NCBI RefSeq assembly: GCF_029852145.1
Contig: NC_079977.1
Span: 17,841,781 to 17,905,780 of the forward strand
DNA from: Microplitis mediator
Lineage: Eukaryota; Arthropoda; Insecta; Hymenoptera; Braconidae
DNA length: 64,000 nucleotides
Direction: 5' to 3'
The notes below the pieces were generated by a model. It did not search any database. It was not told where the DNA came from and saw only the letters and a program-made list of their open reading frames with translations. The position numbers and the translations under genes were made by a program. Shown in pieces: positions 48,301-59,171 of this stretch (the first letter of the stretch is position 1; every line of letters begins with the position of its first letter).

Positions 48301-49384
48301 CATAATGTGATAATTTTGAATTTAATGTTTTTAAACTTTCATTTTGTCACCTAGCAATTCAAATTAAATCGTCGTTACTCAAGAAAAAGTTCAAAGGTTT
48401 CGCCATCAATTCAAAAATATAAATCATTAAAAATCAATAAATTTACTTAATTTTAAAATTTTATGTCCATTAAACAGTCGTTAGTTGAATGATTCAAATT
48501 TTTTTTTTATTTATAATTATAAATTAATACTATGAAATATGGCTGATAAGAATTCATGAGTAATCATAAATACAGCCACGAATTTTTCTAAGCTACAAGT
48601 GACCAATAGACGAGCGGAGCAGACTACGATTCTTCAATAACAAAAGTTAAGCAGCATCGAGGTTGGACATCAATTGGATGGGTGACCCGTCCCGGAAATA
48701 GAAATCATTTTATAATACTTCATAAAATTTTACAAAATTTCATAAAACTTGACAAAATTTTATAAAAAAATTTTTTCCCTGGTAATATTAAGTTCATTTA
48801 CGCAACTAATGCATATATTGAGACAAATCGCTTTTTGTCTTCGCGATTTTTACCAGCAGCCACCAGGATTTGCGGGTTGAACCCTGGCTTAGGCTGGCCT
48901 CTAACACATTTTTATTTTACCTGGACAGAGCAGTGGGCAACGTATGTTAAAATCTTATTGACTTACCTCACGGCTTATAAAATTAAAGGTATTTCTTATT
49001 GATGGTCGAATTATTATTTTTATAATTTAATTAATAATACTTTTGGTAAACTATTTAAGGATCTTACCAGTAAAATAGGATATAGATAGGATGAATAGTA
49101 AATTGCTAGTATATTACAATAGTGAATAAGCTATGGATCTTATTACTAATTGATCCAGGATCGAAGTGATTGACCGATAATTTTGGGTGTAGGACTAGCC
49201 TCGGGACTCGGTCCCTACTTTATCCTTACGGACATGCGTCGACGTGATAATTAGTCATGTGACCACGGCACTATGACTTGTATAGTTTCGGACGGCAACG
49301 AGTCAGGGAAAAATGGTAACCGCAAGGCTGAGAACGACGAATACAATTCACATTGTCTCAATATGGACGGCAAATTTTAAGATA
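47676..49384. other. 3' flank of gene D and intergenic repeats
   Basis: Similarity to the flanks of A-C ends near 47935. Then a (TA)n tract (48259-48299), a 5S-like fragment, runs of AAAATTTCATAAAACTT words (48715-48770), and a weak tRNA-like stretch at 48850-48950. No gene. Confidence 0.5.
48645..48700 (+). repeat. 5S rRNA-derived fragment
   Basis: AAAGTTAAGCAGCATCGAGG followed by TTGGATGGGTGACCCGTC matches the 5S rRNA internal control region (GTTAAGCAGCGTCGGGC, TTGGATGGGTGACCGC). The 5' third and 3' end of 5S are not recognisable. Probably a 5S-derived SINE head or a 5S pseudogene. Confidence 0.65.
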
Positions 49385-51591
49385 CACTAATGCAAAAAAT
49401 TAAAGGAGCAGAAAAATGTTATAAATTTTTTAGTGATTTTTGGAAGGCTGTAACTTGGTGAAAAATAATCGTATCAAGATTTTAAAAGAAGCATTTTGTA
49501 GCTTAAAATCTCTAGTTTTGGTGAATTTTTTTTCAAAATTTTTTTAAAGCTCCGGTTATTGTGCAAACATGAGAAATACCGCGAGACAAAAAATTTCTAA
49601 ATTATATTTTTTTTCCGAAGAGCCCACGGACCGCGGAAAAATTCTTTTAACTGAACAAATGCATAGCTCGTTTAGCAAATTTATTCAGCTTCAATTTGGT
49701 TTTTTGTTTAACCTCGTAGGACGATTTGTCGCAGAGATATCAGCCTTCAAACAGAAAATGATCCTTTTGGCTTTAATCATTGATATTTCAGGTACCAATG
49801 TTTGCACAGAGAGTTGAAGAACGGCGTTACAAACTTAAATAAATTCCCTACAAGACCCTGTCATCATTTTTTGGAAAAAAAAATTTTTTTTATTTTTAAC
49901 ATTCATTAGAAGTAAGTACAAAAAAATGACTTTTTTTGGTTTTTTAGTAAATCAACCGCTACTCTGCAAATATCGATAAAAAAAATAATAATGCCAGGGA
50001 CTTTTTTAGCTTAATGGACCCCCAAGACCCCTGTAAATTTTTAAATTGATCTATTGAACCGTTTTTTGGGAATCATCAATCAAAGTTTTACTAAACAATT
50101 AAAGGAGCAAGTTTTGTTCCTTTCATTGTGTAATCATAATCAAAATAAAAAATTTATTTTTTTTGGACTTTTCTCAAATTTTTGCATTGGTGACTCAGCA
50201 AATGTAAAGAAATGACAAAAAAAATAAAAAATTTCCAAAAAATATAAAAAAAAAAAATTTAGAAGACAAAAAACAAGCTCCGTTTTCGATTTTTCAAAAA
50301 AAAAATTTTTTTTATCCTTGATATCCATTTGAAAAACCCTTAAAAAATGGTCATTTTTGGTTTTTTAGTCAACTCATCGCTACCCTGCAAATATTGATAA
50401 AAAAAATAATGTTGCCAGGTAATTTTACAGCTTAATGTACTCCCAAAAACCCTGGAAATTTTCAGATTGATCCATTGAACCGTTTGTCCGGTCCGATTGC
50501 TCAAAGTTTTACAAAACAATTAAAGGAACAAGTTTTGTTCCTTAAATTGTGTAATCGTTATCAAAATAAAAAAATCAATTTTTTTCGGATTTTCTTCCAT
50601 TATTGCGTTCGTTATTCAGTAAATGTAAGTTATTGAGAAAAAAAAAAAATTTTTTCAGAAAAACGAAAAAATAAAAAAAAAAACTGAATAATACGTACAA
50701 GAAAAAAAGTAAAAAAATTCTTGTTTTATCTCGTTTTTCGGAAAATTTTTTTTTTTTTTCTCTTTACCTTACATTTACTGAATAACTAACGCAAAAATGG
50801 AAGAAAATCCGAAAAAAATTGATTTATTCATTTTGATAACGATTACACAATTTAAGGAACAAAACTTGTTCCTTTAATTGTTTTGTAAAACTTTGAGTAA
50901 TCGGACCTGACAAACGGTTCAATGGATCAATCTGAAAATTCCCAGAGTTTTTGAGGCTACATTAAGCTGTAAAATTACCTGGCAACATTATTTTTTTTAT
51001 CAATATTTGCAGGGTAGCGATGAGTTGACTAAAAAACCAGAAAATGACCATTTTTTAAGGGTTTTTCAAATGGATATCAAGGATAAAAAAAATTTTTTTC
51101 GAAAAATCGAAAACGGAGCTTGTAGGGACTTTATTCAAGTTTCTTAAACTGCTCTTTAAATTACTGTGCGGTCATTATTCGCTGAGATATCAATAATCAA
51201 AGACAAAAGGATCCTTTTTCATTTGAAGGCTGATATCTCAGCAGCAAATTGACGTACAGAGAAACAAAAAGAAGCAAATTGTAATTGAATAAATTTCCTA
51301 AACGAGCCATGAATTCGTTTTTTTGAAAAAATTTTTCCCGGCCCCGTAGACCTTAAAAACAAAACCAAAAAATTTCGAAAAATTTTGTCTCGACCTTTTT
51401 CTTATGATTCCGCAAAAACTGTAGCTTGAAAAAATATTTTGCTGAAAGATCTTCAAACTAGAGATTTCAAGCTTCAATTTTTTTTTTTTTTTGTTTTTTC
51501 GATACGATCATTCTTTTCGAAAATACAGCCTTCCAAAAATCACTAAAAAATTTATAAAATTTTTTTGTTCCTTTAATTGTTTGGATAAGTG
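49385..51591. mobile_element. 2.2-kb foldback element with TA target duplication
   Basis: TA at 49383-49384 and 51592-51593. Ends CACTAATGCAAAAAATTAAA and, reversed, CACTTATCCAAACAATTAAA. The arms pair over roughly 900 bp each (for example TTGATCCATTGAACCGTTTG in the left arm, inverted in the right). Within the arms, ACAATTAAAGGA and TCCTTTAATTGT occur again internally, giving nested hairpins. No conserved ORF. Confidence 0.75.
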
Positions 51592-51903
51592 TATGATAAG
51601 TTTTATCTCTAAAACAGCTCACACCGATACTCCTCGAGTCGGATTATTGGGATAATTAAGAGTTTGAAGTTTTCAAGAATCATTAACAAGTAGACAATCA
51701 ACTAATCCTCTGATTTGTAGAAATTACTTTGTGCGAGTATTTTGCCGCGCATTTGAGGCGTGCAATTATGGTGCATAGCACGGAATTCAACAAGATTTCA
51801 GACTTCGGGTGACATTAGCCCACGCTTTCGGTTCGAGTAGCCAACTCAACCCTTTTCTATTATCGACCTCTTATTTCATTCTATGCCACGCAATACATTA
51901 CTT
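51592..51903. other. Short intergenic stretch
   Basis: No feature recognised; downstream side of the orphan gene on the minus strand. Confidence 0.3.
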
Positions 51904-52530
51904 TCAAATTAAATTTAAACAATTTCTTACTTGGAATAGACACTCTCCGGTAGTAATAGACGTCACAAAATGGGTTCTTTTATTTCCTTTAAATCGTAAA
52001 ACAGCTGTTTTATCAAGTAATAGTCTATATTTCATTTGATTATTATTAAATGAAATATTCCCTTCATCAATTATTGGAATATTTAAATTTTGAATTTTTC
52101 TAGTCTTACATAATGTAATAATACCATATAAATATTTATCGTCGATATAACTTTGGCCAATACCAAAGTAATTATACTTTAGCCTATCGGTGCTGTTAAA
52201 TAGTTCTACTGGATCGGCTTCTGTATCATCAATGATGATTTCCGGATAAGAATAAGACACTAAAGATTTTAGAGGTAAACATTTTTCTCTTTTGACAGTT
52301 GTATAATGGATGTTAATGAAAAGGTCAGTTTTAGTAAATTCCACTGCTTTATAACCTTCTAATATATTACCAAGGGTTTCAGTTGAAGATTCTTTGAAAT
52401 CATTTATATCAATGATGTCACCAACAGATAATTCTAGTAATGGCACTTTTAAAGCATTAATAGTTATTGCGCCAAGCACAATGATGATATTGAACAATAA
52501 TTTAGTTTTTATCGCGTACATTCTATACAA
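51904..52530 (-). CDS. Hypothetical secreted protein (208 aa, or 200-aa first exon)
   Basis: Long minus-strand ORF in very AT-rich DNA where chance ORFs are short. The start MYRMYAIKTKLLFNIIIVLG with ITINA following looks like a signal peptide; the rest is a soluble, mildly acidic sequence with three cysteines and motifs such as NYFGIGQSYIDDKYLYGII. A TATA box (TATATA, 52562-52567) lies about 35 nt upstream. The frame runs to a stop at 51904, but a good donor (CAA|GTAAGA, GT at 51930-51929) would end a 600-nt phase-0 exon, so downstream exons may exist or be lost. No family recognised. A first exon of another diverged IR is possible but unsupported. Confidence 0.5.
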   Translation of the reverse strand: MYRMYAIKTKLLFNIIIVLGAITINALKVPLLELSVGDIIDINDFKESSTETLGNILEGYKAVEFTKTDLFINIHYTTVKREKCLPLKSLVSYSYPEIIIDDTEADPVELFNSTDRLKYNYFGIGQSYIDDKYLYGIITLCKTRKIQNLNIPIIDEGNISFNNNQMKYRLLLDKTAVLRFKGNKRTHFVTSITTGECLFQVRNCLNLI

Positions 52531-52914
52531 TTATTGCACTTGTTATTTTAACGAACGTGTGTATATAACTGGTTACTCTTATTATTTTTCAAAACTTACT
52601 CCCACTCGATTAAATGCAGTTATGGATTAGATATAAATGCTTTAGATAAGAAATTTCGTCTACACTAATAATAAATCGTGATTGTGATTGGTCAAGGAAC
52701 CATAAAGAATTTATCAATAATTGCTTTTATTTTTATTTTTTGAGACTGAAGCTCGTTTCTAAAAGTTTGAAGAGTTTGAAATTTTTTTTATCGTACGATA
52801 ATTGAATTACGGTCATGATTACCATAGAAGAGAAGTTCGACATGTATGGAACATAAATTCCAGTTAAATTTACGACGCTAACATCGTAATTTTTTCTATT
52901 GATTATTGTAGTTA
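52531..52914. other. 5' flank of the orphan gene
   Basis: AT-rich; apart from the TATA box near 52565 I see no motif. A 73-codon minus-strand frame at 52733-52954 runs into a MITE and is not called. Confidence 0.35.
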
Positions 52915-53743
52915 TCCCGACTAGAATTTCTTCCTGATTAGCCTGAACTACCATAAGGACCTTATCAGGTTAATATAAGGTTTGCCTTATTAGGGCAAAC
53001 CTGACAAGTTCCTGATCAGGACCTCATCAGGATATCCCTATTCACAAAAAAGTTATTTGCCATCGGGTCAACCTGATGAGTTTCTGATCAGGACCTTATC
53101 AGGATATCCTTATTCAAAAATAAATAATCCCATCCCTTTAAATATTTCATTTACAGGCTAAACATTAAACAAAGTACAAAAGAATATTATATAAAAATCA
53201 CGTCAATCATTGCAGCACAGATTTTTTACTTCTTCATCAGTTATTCTTTGACATCATAATGAATATTATATTTACACTTTCAAGATCACATGTGGATGTC
53301 AGCGCAGTGGATAGCATCGAGGACTTTGAATCGGAAGGACGCAGGTTCGAGCCCAGCAGTTATCGGGATTTTTTCATTAATAAAAAATATGTTTACTTCC
53401 TCTAATTAATGCTCTCAATACAATAGATAACATTCTCGATCGAATCAAAATTCTCGTATTTTTTTTTGCAATTTAATATTTTTTTAAAATAATTAATAAG
53501 GTAATCCTGACAAGGATTTGATGAGGATATCCTGAAAGGACCTGATAAGGCAATCCTGATAAGGATTTGATGAGAATATCCTGGCAAGGTCCTGTTAAGG
53601 CAATCCCGATAAGGGCCTCATGGGTCTTAAGCGTTACATCCATATCAGGATCCTCGTCAGGATACCCTGATTGGGACCTTATTTGAAATAAGGATAACCC
53701 GATAAGGACCTCGTCAGGCTCTTATGAAAAATTCTAGTTGGGA
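52915..53743. mobile_element. CCCGACTAG-type MITE with CCTGATAAGG word arms, full copy
   Basis: Left end TCCCGACTAGAATTTCTTCC, right end TTCTAGTTGGGA; TA on both sides fits a TA duplication. About 829 bp; words CCTGATAAGG, CCTGACGAGG and TCCTGATCAGG repeat in both arms. The tRNA-like module at 53287-53369 is almost exactly central. Confidence 0.75.
53287..53369 (+). repeat. tRNA-derived (SINE-like) module
   Basis: GTCAGCGCAGTGGATAGC (A-box-like) and GGTTCGAGCCCAGCAG (B-box-like), nearly identical to the copies in the CCCGGGG elements although the surrounding arms are unrelated. Confidence 0.6.
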
Positions 53744-56438
53744 TAGTGTTGCCGCAAGAAGAGACGAGATGAGAACATTTTTCCTATTGTCTCGTCTCGT
53801 GTTCGAGTGTAGGAATCATATCGCATATTAGTCGGGAATGTATTAATTAAAAATTATATATTGAAATGTATATCAAGAGACACGATCGTGTCTTGCACTA
53901 AGTATACATTAAGCATTGTACCTTTTAGGTAAAATTTTGACTAGATGTACAAAAAAAAAAAAAATTCGAAAAATCTTACGGATAAACTTGACAAGTCAAT
54001 ACAATATTTCTGTTTAATTTACTTAAGCTAATACTAACTTACTGACTCTCCAAATTCATCTGAATTATTTTAGAATTTTATTTAATAAATATTTTGTGAG
54101 TTGGTTAATTTAAATTATTAAAGCCAATAGAAAGATATAATAACTGTATTATTCTTGATTAATACTTGTTCTCATTATCAATCATAATTAAATTTCTAAG
54201 GTATGGAATCATTAATATAAAATATCATCATTATTTTTATTCTCAGAACCTTAACAACTTTTGCATTAATTATTAATCATAATAGATATTTTCCCATATT
54301 CATACTTGTCTTGATCAATTTCAAAATTTTGTTTCATCGTAGCAAAATAAAATTTTGACTACACTGAAAGCTTGTCATCTCTTATCAAATCAAAAGCTTT
54401 AAAAAAATTATCGAAACCAAATTGAAAAATAAACCTTCGTTATAATTATTTGTGAGTAATCGTTTCATGAGTACGCTAGACACACATAATTGTGTATTAG
54501 TCTTGAGGGACTGTCTGTGGATTTGAACATGAGTGAGTTGAACAATTCATTGCAGTTGTATCCGCCTAGTGCGTCGGACTTTGTGTTATCTCATAGCTTT
54601 TGCAACATTCGGCTACAGGTTTTACCGCCAACTTTCTGTGAAAGTTGGCGCCAGTGAAGAGCGGCAATTCGAAGGCAGGTTTCTGAGATAATTGAAGGCA
54701 ATTGTACGTACGTACACACATGCATACACTCGGACATCTTTGTGAAATTAGTCAGGATAGCTTCCTAGAACCTCAAAACGTCAAAATCTGATAGAAATTT
54801 GGTTTTTGCAAATCGGACCGACACCAATAACTTCCCGAATTTTTGAAAATTTTCAATTTTCTTAGCGGGAAGTTAAGAAAATATTAGTAAATATTACTGA
54901 GATTCTTGTCAACAGCGCGCTTAGACCGAATCTCAGTAAATATTATGGAGTAGAACGTAAGAAATTTGGCCAGAATTATTTTTTGTGTTGCATGGGGCTC
55001 AAAATAGGCACTTTCAGATGAAATAATGATGTAGATATAAAGAAAAATTCAATAACGAAATCATATGATTTTCCTCTGTATTAAAATTATGAAAAAGGAT
55101 AATAAATAAAAATATTTTTTTTAAATTGAAATTTTTTACTTTCATTTTTGCGCCTTAGACATATAGTCCAGTAAAAAAGACCTTTAAATGCGAATTTTGA
55201 GACAAGCATCAGAACTTTTGATATAAGTTACTCTTAAGTGTCTAGAAAAAAGTAGTGAAGAAATTTTTTTAACCAACCCCGGGTAGGGTTGAAAAAAATT
55301 CAAAAAAAGTGTATTTTCAAAATGTTGAGAAGACGGTGAGAGCAAGAGAAAAAAGACTCGAATCAAAGGTGTAGAACTTTAAATTTCACATAAAAATGGA
55401 CCTTTGACTTTTTTGGCTATTATTAAAATTAACAGAGTAGGGTGGCTGAAAATTAGGGGATGATCGAAACAGCTTTAAAAAATCATAACTAGGTCAAAAA
55501 TGAAGATAATTAAAAAAAATTTTATTTTTGTTTTATTCATAAAATTATAAACTTTAATCTCAGAGATAACTTTTTTTTTTAATTTTTTATAAAAAAATAA
55601 TAACAATTCGAAATTTTAAATTTTTATTTTTAACCACTCTAATCGATCAAAATATTTTTTTTTCTCATTATTCGATTTAATGTATTAAAAAAAAAATTTT
55701 TGGCGTTGGAAATTTTTTGTCCGAGCAGGTATGAATTTATTTACCTGGCGTCAATTTTGTTGTGACGGCGACATTGTCTTTAGTACAGAGCAGCGTATCG
55801 ACCGCGCATGCGCCAATAAGCTGAATGGGCCTATACTTGTGTTGTCGTTACACGTACTTCTACATTTATGTGTAGTATAATCTTGTAAGAGATCAGTTTT
55901 TATCTTTTTTGTAATTTACTCTTTTTTTTTTAAAGACTTAATTAACTTTTAAAAAATCAATTCGACAATGTCGGTATTAATTAATTCTAAATTTAATGAA
56001 TCTTCCAGGAAATCTATCGATAAAAGATCGATTTTTGAACTGTATAATAGTTATTTTTTATTAACAAATAAGTTAATTAACTTTTAAAAAATCGATTCGA
56101 CAGTGTAGGTTAGGGTGTTTCAAAAAAAAAAAAAAACAATTTTTTTTTTTTTATGGTATCCAAAAATTGAAAGTATAACTAAAAATAAAAATTTTGGTAC
56201 TATTCCGAGCTCTTAATAATTATATTAAGGTTTGCCTCAATCCATTTTTCTATTTTCCATTTAAAAAACACGGAAAAAAAAATCTTTTTTTTTTTAGAAT
56301 TTTCCAGCTCATAAACCAATCAACGGATTTTTATGCACAACGAATTTTTTTGTAGGAAATTGAACACTCTACAAAAAAAGTCTCTTATCATTTTTTGATA
56401 AATCCCACTGTTCAAAATCCTAATGTATATATATATTA
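53744..56438. other. Intergenic region, no gene recognised
   Basis: Contains a short ATTGTCTCGTCTCG/GAGACGAGA hairpin (53760-53800), a fragment of a TTCCCGCT terminal repeat with a short TACG/CA microsatellite (54700-54872), a small hairpin (ACTGAGATTC at 54895 and its inverse at 54925), many poly-A/T runs, and from 56108 half of a TTAGGGTGTTTC-type element. Some less AT-rich sequence at 55740-55870 has no open frame. Confidence 0.4.
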
Positions 56439-57433
56439 GGGTGCGTCATTTCGGAGCAACATTTGTCTTTTTTAAGTGCATGTGGAAAAAATCATAGTTC
56501 AACACAAAAAAAAAAATTTCGTGCAAGAAAAAAAATTTTATATCGATTACAGACCTAGCTCATTGAAAAATTCGATTTTCCCATTTAAATAACACGGGAA
56601 AAAATTTTTTTTTAGCTTTAAGTATTGTTAACACATCAAATAAATCAATAGATCGAATAGACTAATACATATTTTTGTAGGAAATTGAATGCTCTACAAA
56701 AAAGGTCACTTATCATTTTTTGATAAATCCATCTGTTCGAAAGTTATTAGAGGTCGAAGTAAAGTTGGAGATCCTTTTACTTTTCCGGCGAAACTATCAG
56801 ACTTATCACAAAATGTCATAGAATCTTTTTTGTTGACAATTTTATTTCCTACAAATTATTATTCGTAAAGTTTTTTCAAATTCCACATCGTTTTCTAGTT
56901 ATTTCCATTTCAATGTCGAGCTCTTGAAATCGATCAGAGCCACTTTTTTAATAACTTGAAATTAAAATGAAAATAAATAGAAAATAATGCGGAATTTGGA
57001 AAATTTTATAGATAATAATTTGTAGAGAATAAAATTGTCAACTAAAAAGATCCTACAACATTTTGTAATAAGTCTGATAGTTTCGCCGGCAAAGTAAAGA
57101 GATCTCCAACTTTACTTCGACCTCCAATAATTTTTGAACAGATGGATTTATCGAAAAATGATAAGAGACCTATTTTGTAGAGCGTTCAATTTCCAAGAAA
57201 AATATGTATTAGTCTATTTGATCTATTGATTTGTTTAATGAGTTAACAATACTTGAAGCTAAAAAAAAATTTTTTCCCGTATTATTTAAATGGGAAAGTC
57301 GAATTTTTCAATAAGCTAGGTCTGTAATCGACATAAAATTTTTTTTCTTGCGCGAAATATTTTTTTTAGTGTTGAACTATGATATTTTCCAAATGCACTT
57401 AAAAAAAAAATGTTGCTCCAAAATGAAGCACCC
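56439..57433. mobile_element. 1-kb foldback element, GGGTGCGTCATTT ends, TA target duplication
   Basis: TA at 56437-56438 and 57434-57435. Ends GGGTGCGTCATTTCGGAGCA and, reversed, GGGTGCTTCATTTTGGAGCA. The arms pair along most of their length (GAGATCTCCAACTTTACTTCGACC-like segments in opposite orientation around 56755 and 57105). No transposase; probably Tc1/mariner-related. It is the last element before the rDNA spacer repeats. Confidence 0.7.
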
Positions 57434-57773
57434 TAATATATATACATATGTCTCTACGTATATACATGTATACAAAAATGTTTTTGTTTTGAATGCTGTA
57501 GAAATTATAAAATTAAGTTGGTGAATAATTAAAAAAAAAAAAGGATTCACAAGAAACACCTACATACTTATTAAAAACTGAGCTTATACTTAAATCAATA
57601 GGTCTCCTTGCTAGTAAAAATTTCAATTATCTCACTAATAAGTTCAAAGTAGAATATTACCGACAAATCAAAAGATATATGATAGTTAGTAACCTAAAAT
57701 ATGCACTACTGTAGCCACGAATTATTTTAAAAATCATATATTATTTTATTAAATGTAAGCTGTTAACGATGTA

Positions 57774-59171
57774 TTTTTTTTTTTTTTTTCATTTATTTAT
57801 TTTCCTTAACTGTACAATGTTACGTTTTTTACAGGTTACATCTTACGTATATTTAAATATATTTTTTACTTTGTATTTATTTCATATATTATTTTTATTT
57901 TCTTCACTTCCTATGTTAACTTTGGTTTCCTTTCACCTTCTTCACTTCCTTGTGATTTTTGGTCATTTGCTTCTCATATTCCCTGGCATATTGCACGATT
58001 GTTTTCACCGGCTCCCCACTTAATGCTTTCATTATTTCTTGGGCCAGCTGTTCGTCTTTTTTCCCTCGCTCCATTTTTCCATCGCCTCTACTGTTTCTCG
58101 ACTTATTTCTTTCCTGATTGCTGGACAGGACCAGATGTGGTTGAAATTTTCCTCCTCTACGTCACAAGCTCTGCATTTTGTGTCCTTGAACCCTTTGCTC
58201 TGTGTTCTTCCAAGGTTACCACATCTGATCCTGGTCCATTTCTCCTTGTCTTCTACCTTTATTTCTTTGATATTCCAATACTTCTCTATGCCCAATTCTT
58301 TTTTTATCTCCTTGTAGCTCTTCCAGTAATTGGAGTTGTCTATTTTGTTCCAGTTACCTTGGATTTCAATGTCCTGTAACGTTTGTATGTTTTTTCTCAC
58401 AATTTCTGTTGCCTTCCCTCTCTCCTCTCTGTTTCCGATCAAGCTCAGCGTCTCTCCATCTCCTACACCCGTCAGAGCTTATTCCAGTTTAACTCCCCAC
58501 TTTGTTGGTGTTTCATTTTTTATTGCTTTTATTTCTTCCATTAGACTTTTCCTTGGCCACCGGTCTCCTCCATATTTTGAATTTTGAGCATGTAATCACT
58601 CACTCTTCTCATCACCTCGACCTGTACGCTATGCCTGCGCGTTTCCATTTTCCATATATAGTCTGGCGTGTTTTGGTTTACTCCCATGGCCATTTTCGCT
58701 ATTCTGCTTTGCACCCTTTCAATTTCATTCTCCCTCCTCAATCCCCACATATCAATACCATATAGGCATCCTGATTTTGCTAGCGTGTTTAGCACATAGA
58801 GCCTCCTTCCTAGCCCATTCAGTTTTGCTCTCTTCATGACACCCCATGCCGCGTTGGCTGTCCTTCTCGCTTTTGCTCCCATTTCCCTCACATGTACACT
58901 CACTGTGTTTCTCTCATTAAACCGGTATCCTAAATACTTGGATTTCTTAACCACTTCTAGTTTCTCTTTTCCAATTTTCCACTGTTCGCTTTTCCCGGGT
59001 CTTCCACCTGCTCTGAACACTATCACTTAGGACTTCTTGGTGTTTATTTCTAGCCCATTCTTCTTCATGTGCCTTGCCGTTGTGTTCAACATATCCTGCA
59101 GTGCCTCCAGGCTTTCTCCCAACAGCGCCAGGTCATCCGCAAACTTCAGGATGAATATTCTGAGGTTCCGG
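57774..59171 (-). mobile_element. 5'-truncated non-LTR retrotransposon inserted in rDNA spacer
   Basis: On the minus strand the element begins inside the reverse transcriptase palm with the catalytic F-x-D-D motif (KFADDLALLGESLEALQDML). It continues through a thumb-like region (KKSKYLGYRF, RRLYVLNTLAKSGCLYGID) and a C-terminal CCHC knuckle (C-x2-C-x8-H-x4-C, near 58190), and ends in a 16-nt poly-A (poly-T at 57774-57789). Coding is broken by a stop after INTKKS (59027-59029) and a frame change between 58541 and 58442. The intact second spacer unit gives the empty site (GATGTATAATAG at 60621-60632); no more than 2 bp are duplicated. Confidence 0.85.
58032..59161 (-). pseudogene. Reverse transcriptase C-terminal fragment (non-LTR)
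   Basis: Coding part of the retrotransposon: FADD palm motif, SKYLGYRFNERNTVSVHVRE, GVMKRAKLNGLGRRLYVLNT, ERVQSRIAKMAMG, then after a frame change WTRIRCGNLGRTQSKG and the zinc knuckle CRACDVEEENFNHIWSC. At least one stop and one frameshift, so dead. The clade cannot be named without alignment. The domain order resembles elements of the Jockey/I/R1 side with a C-terminal CCHC. Confidence 0.75.
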
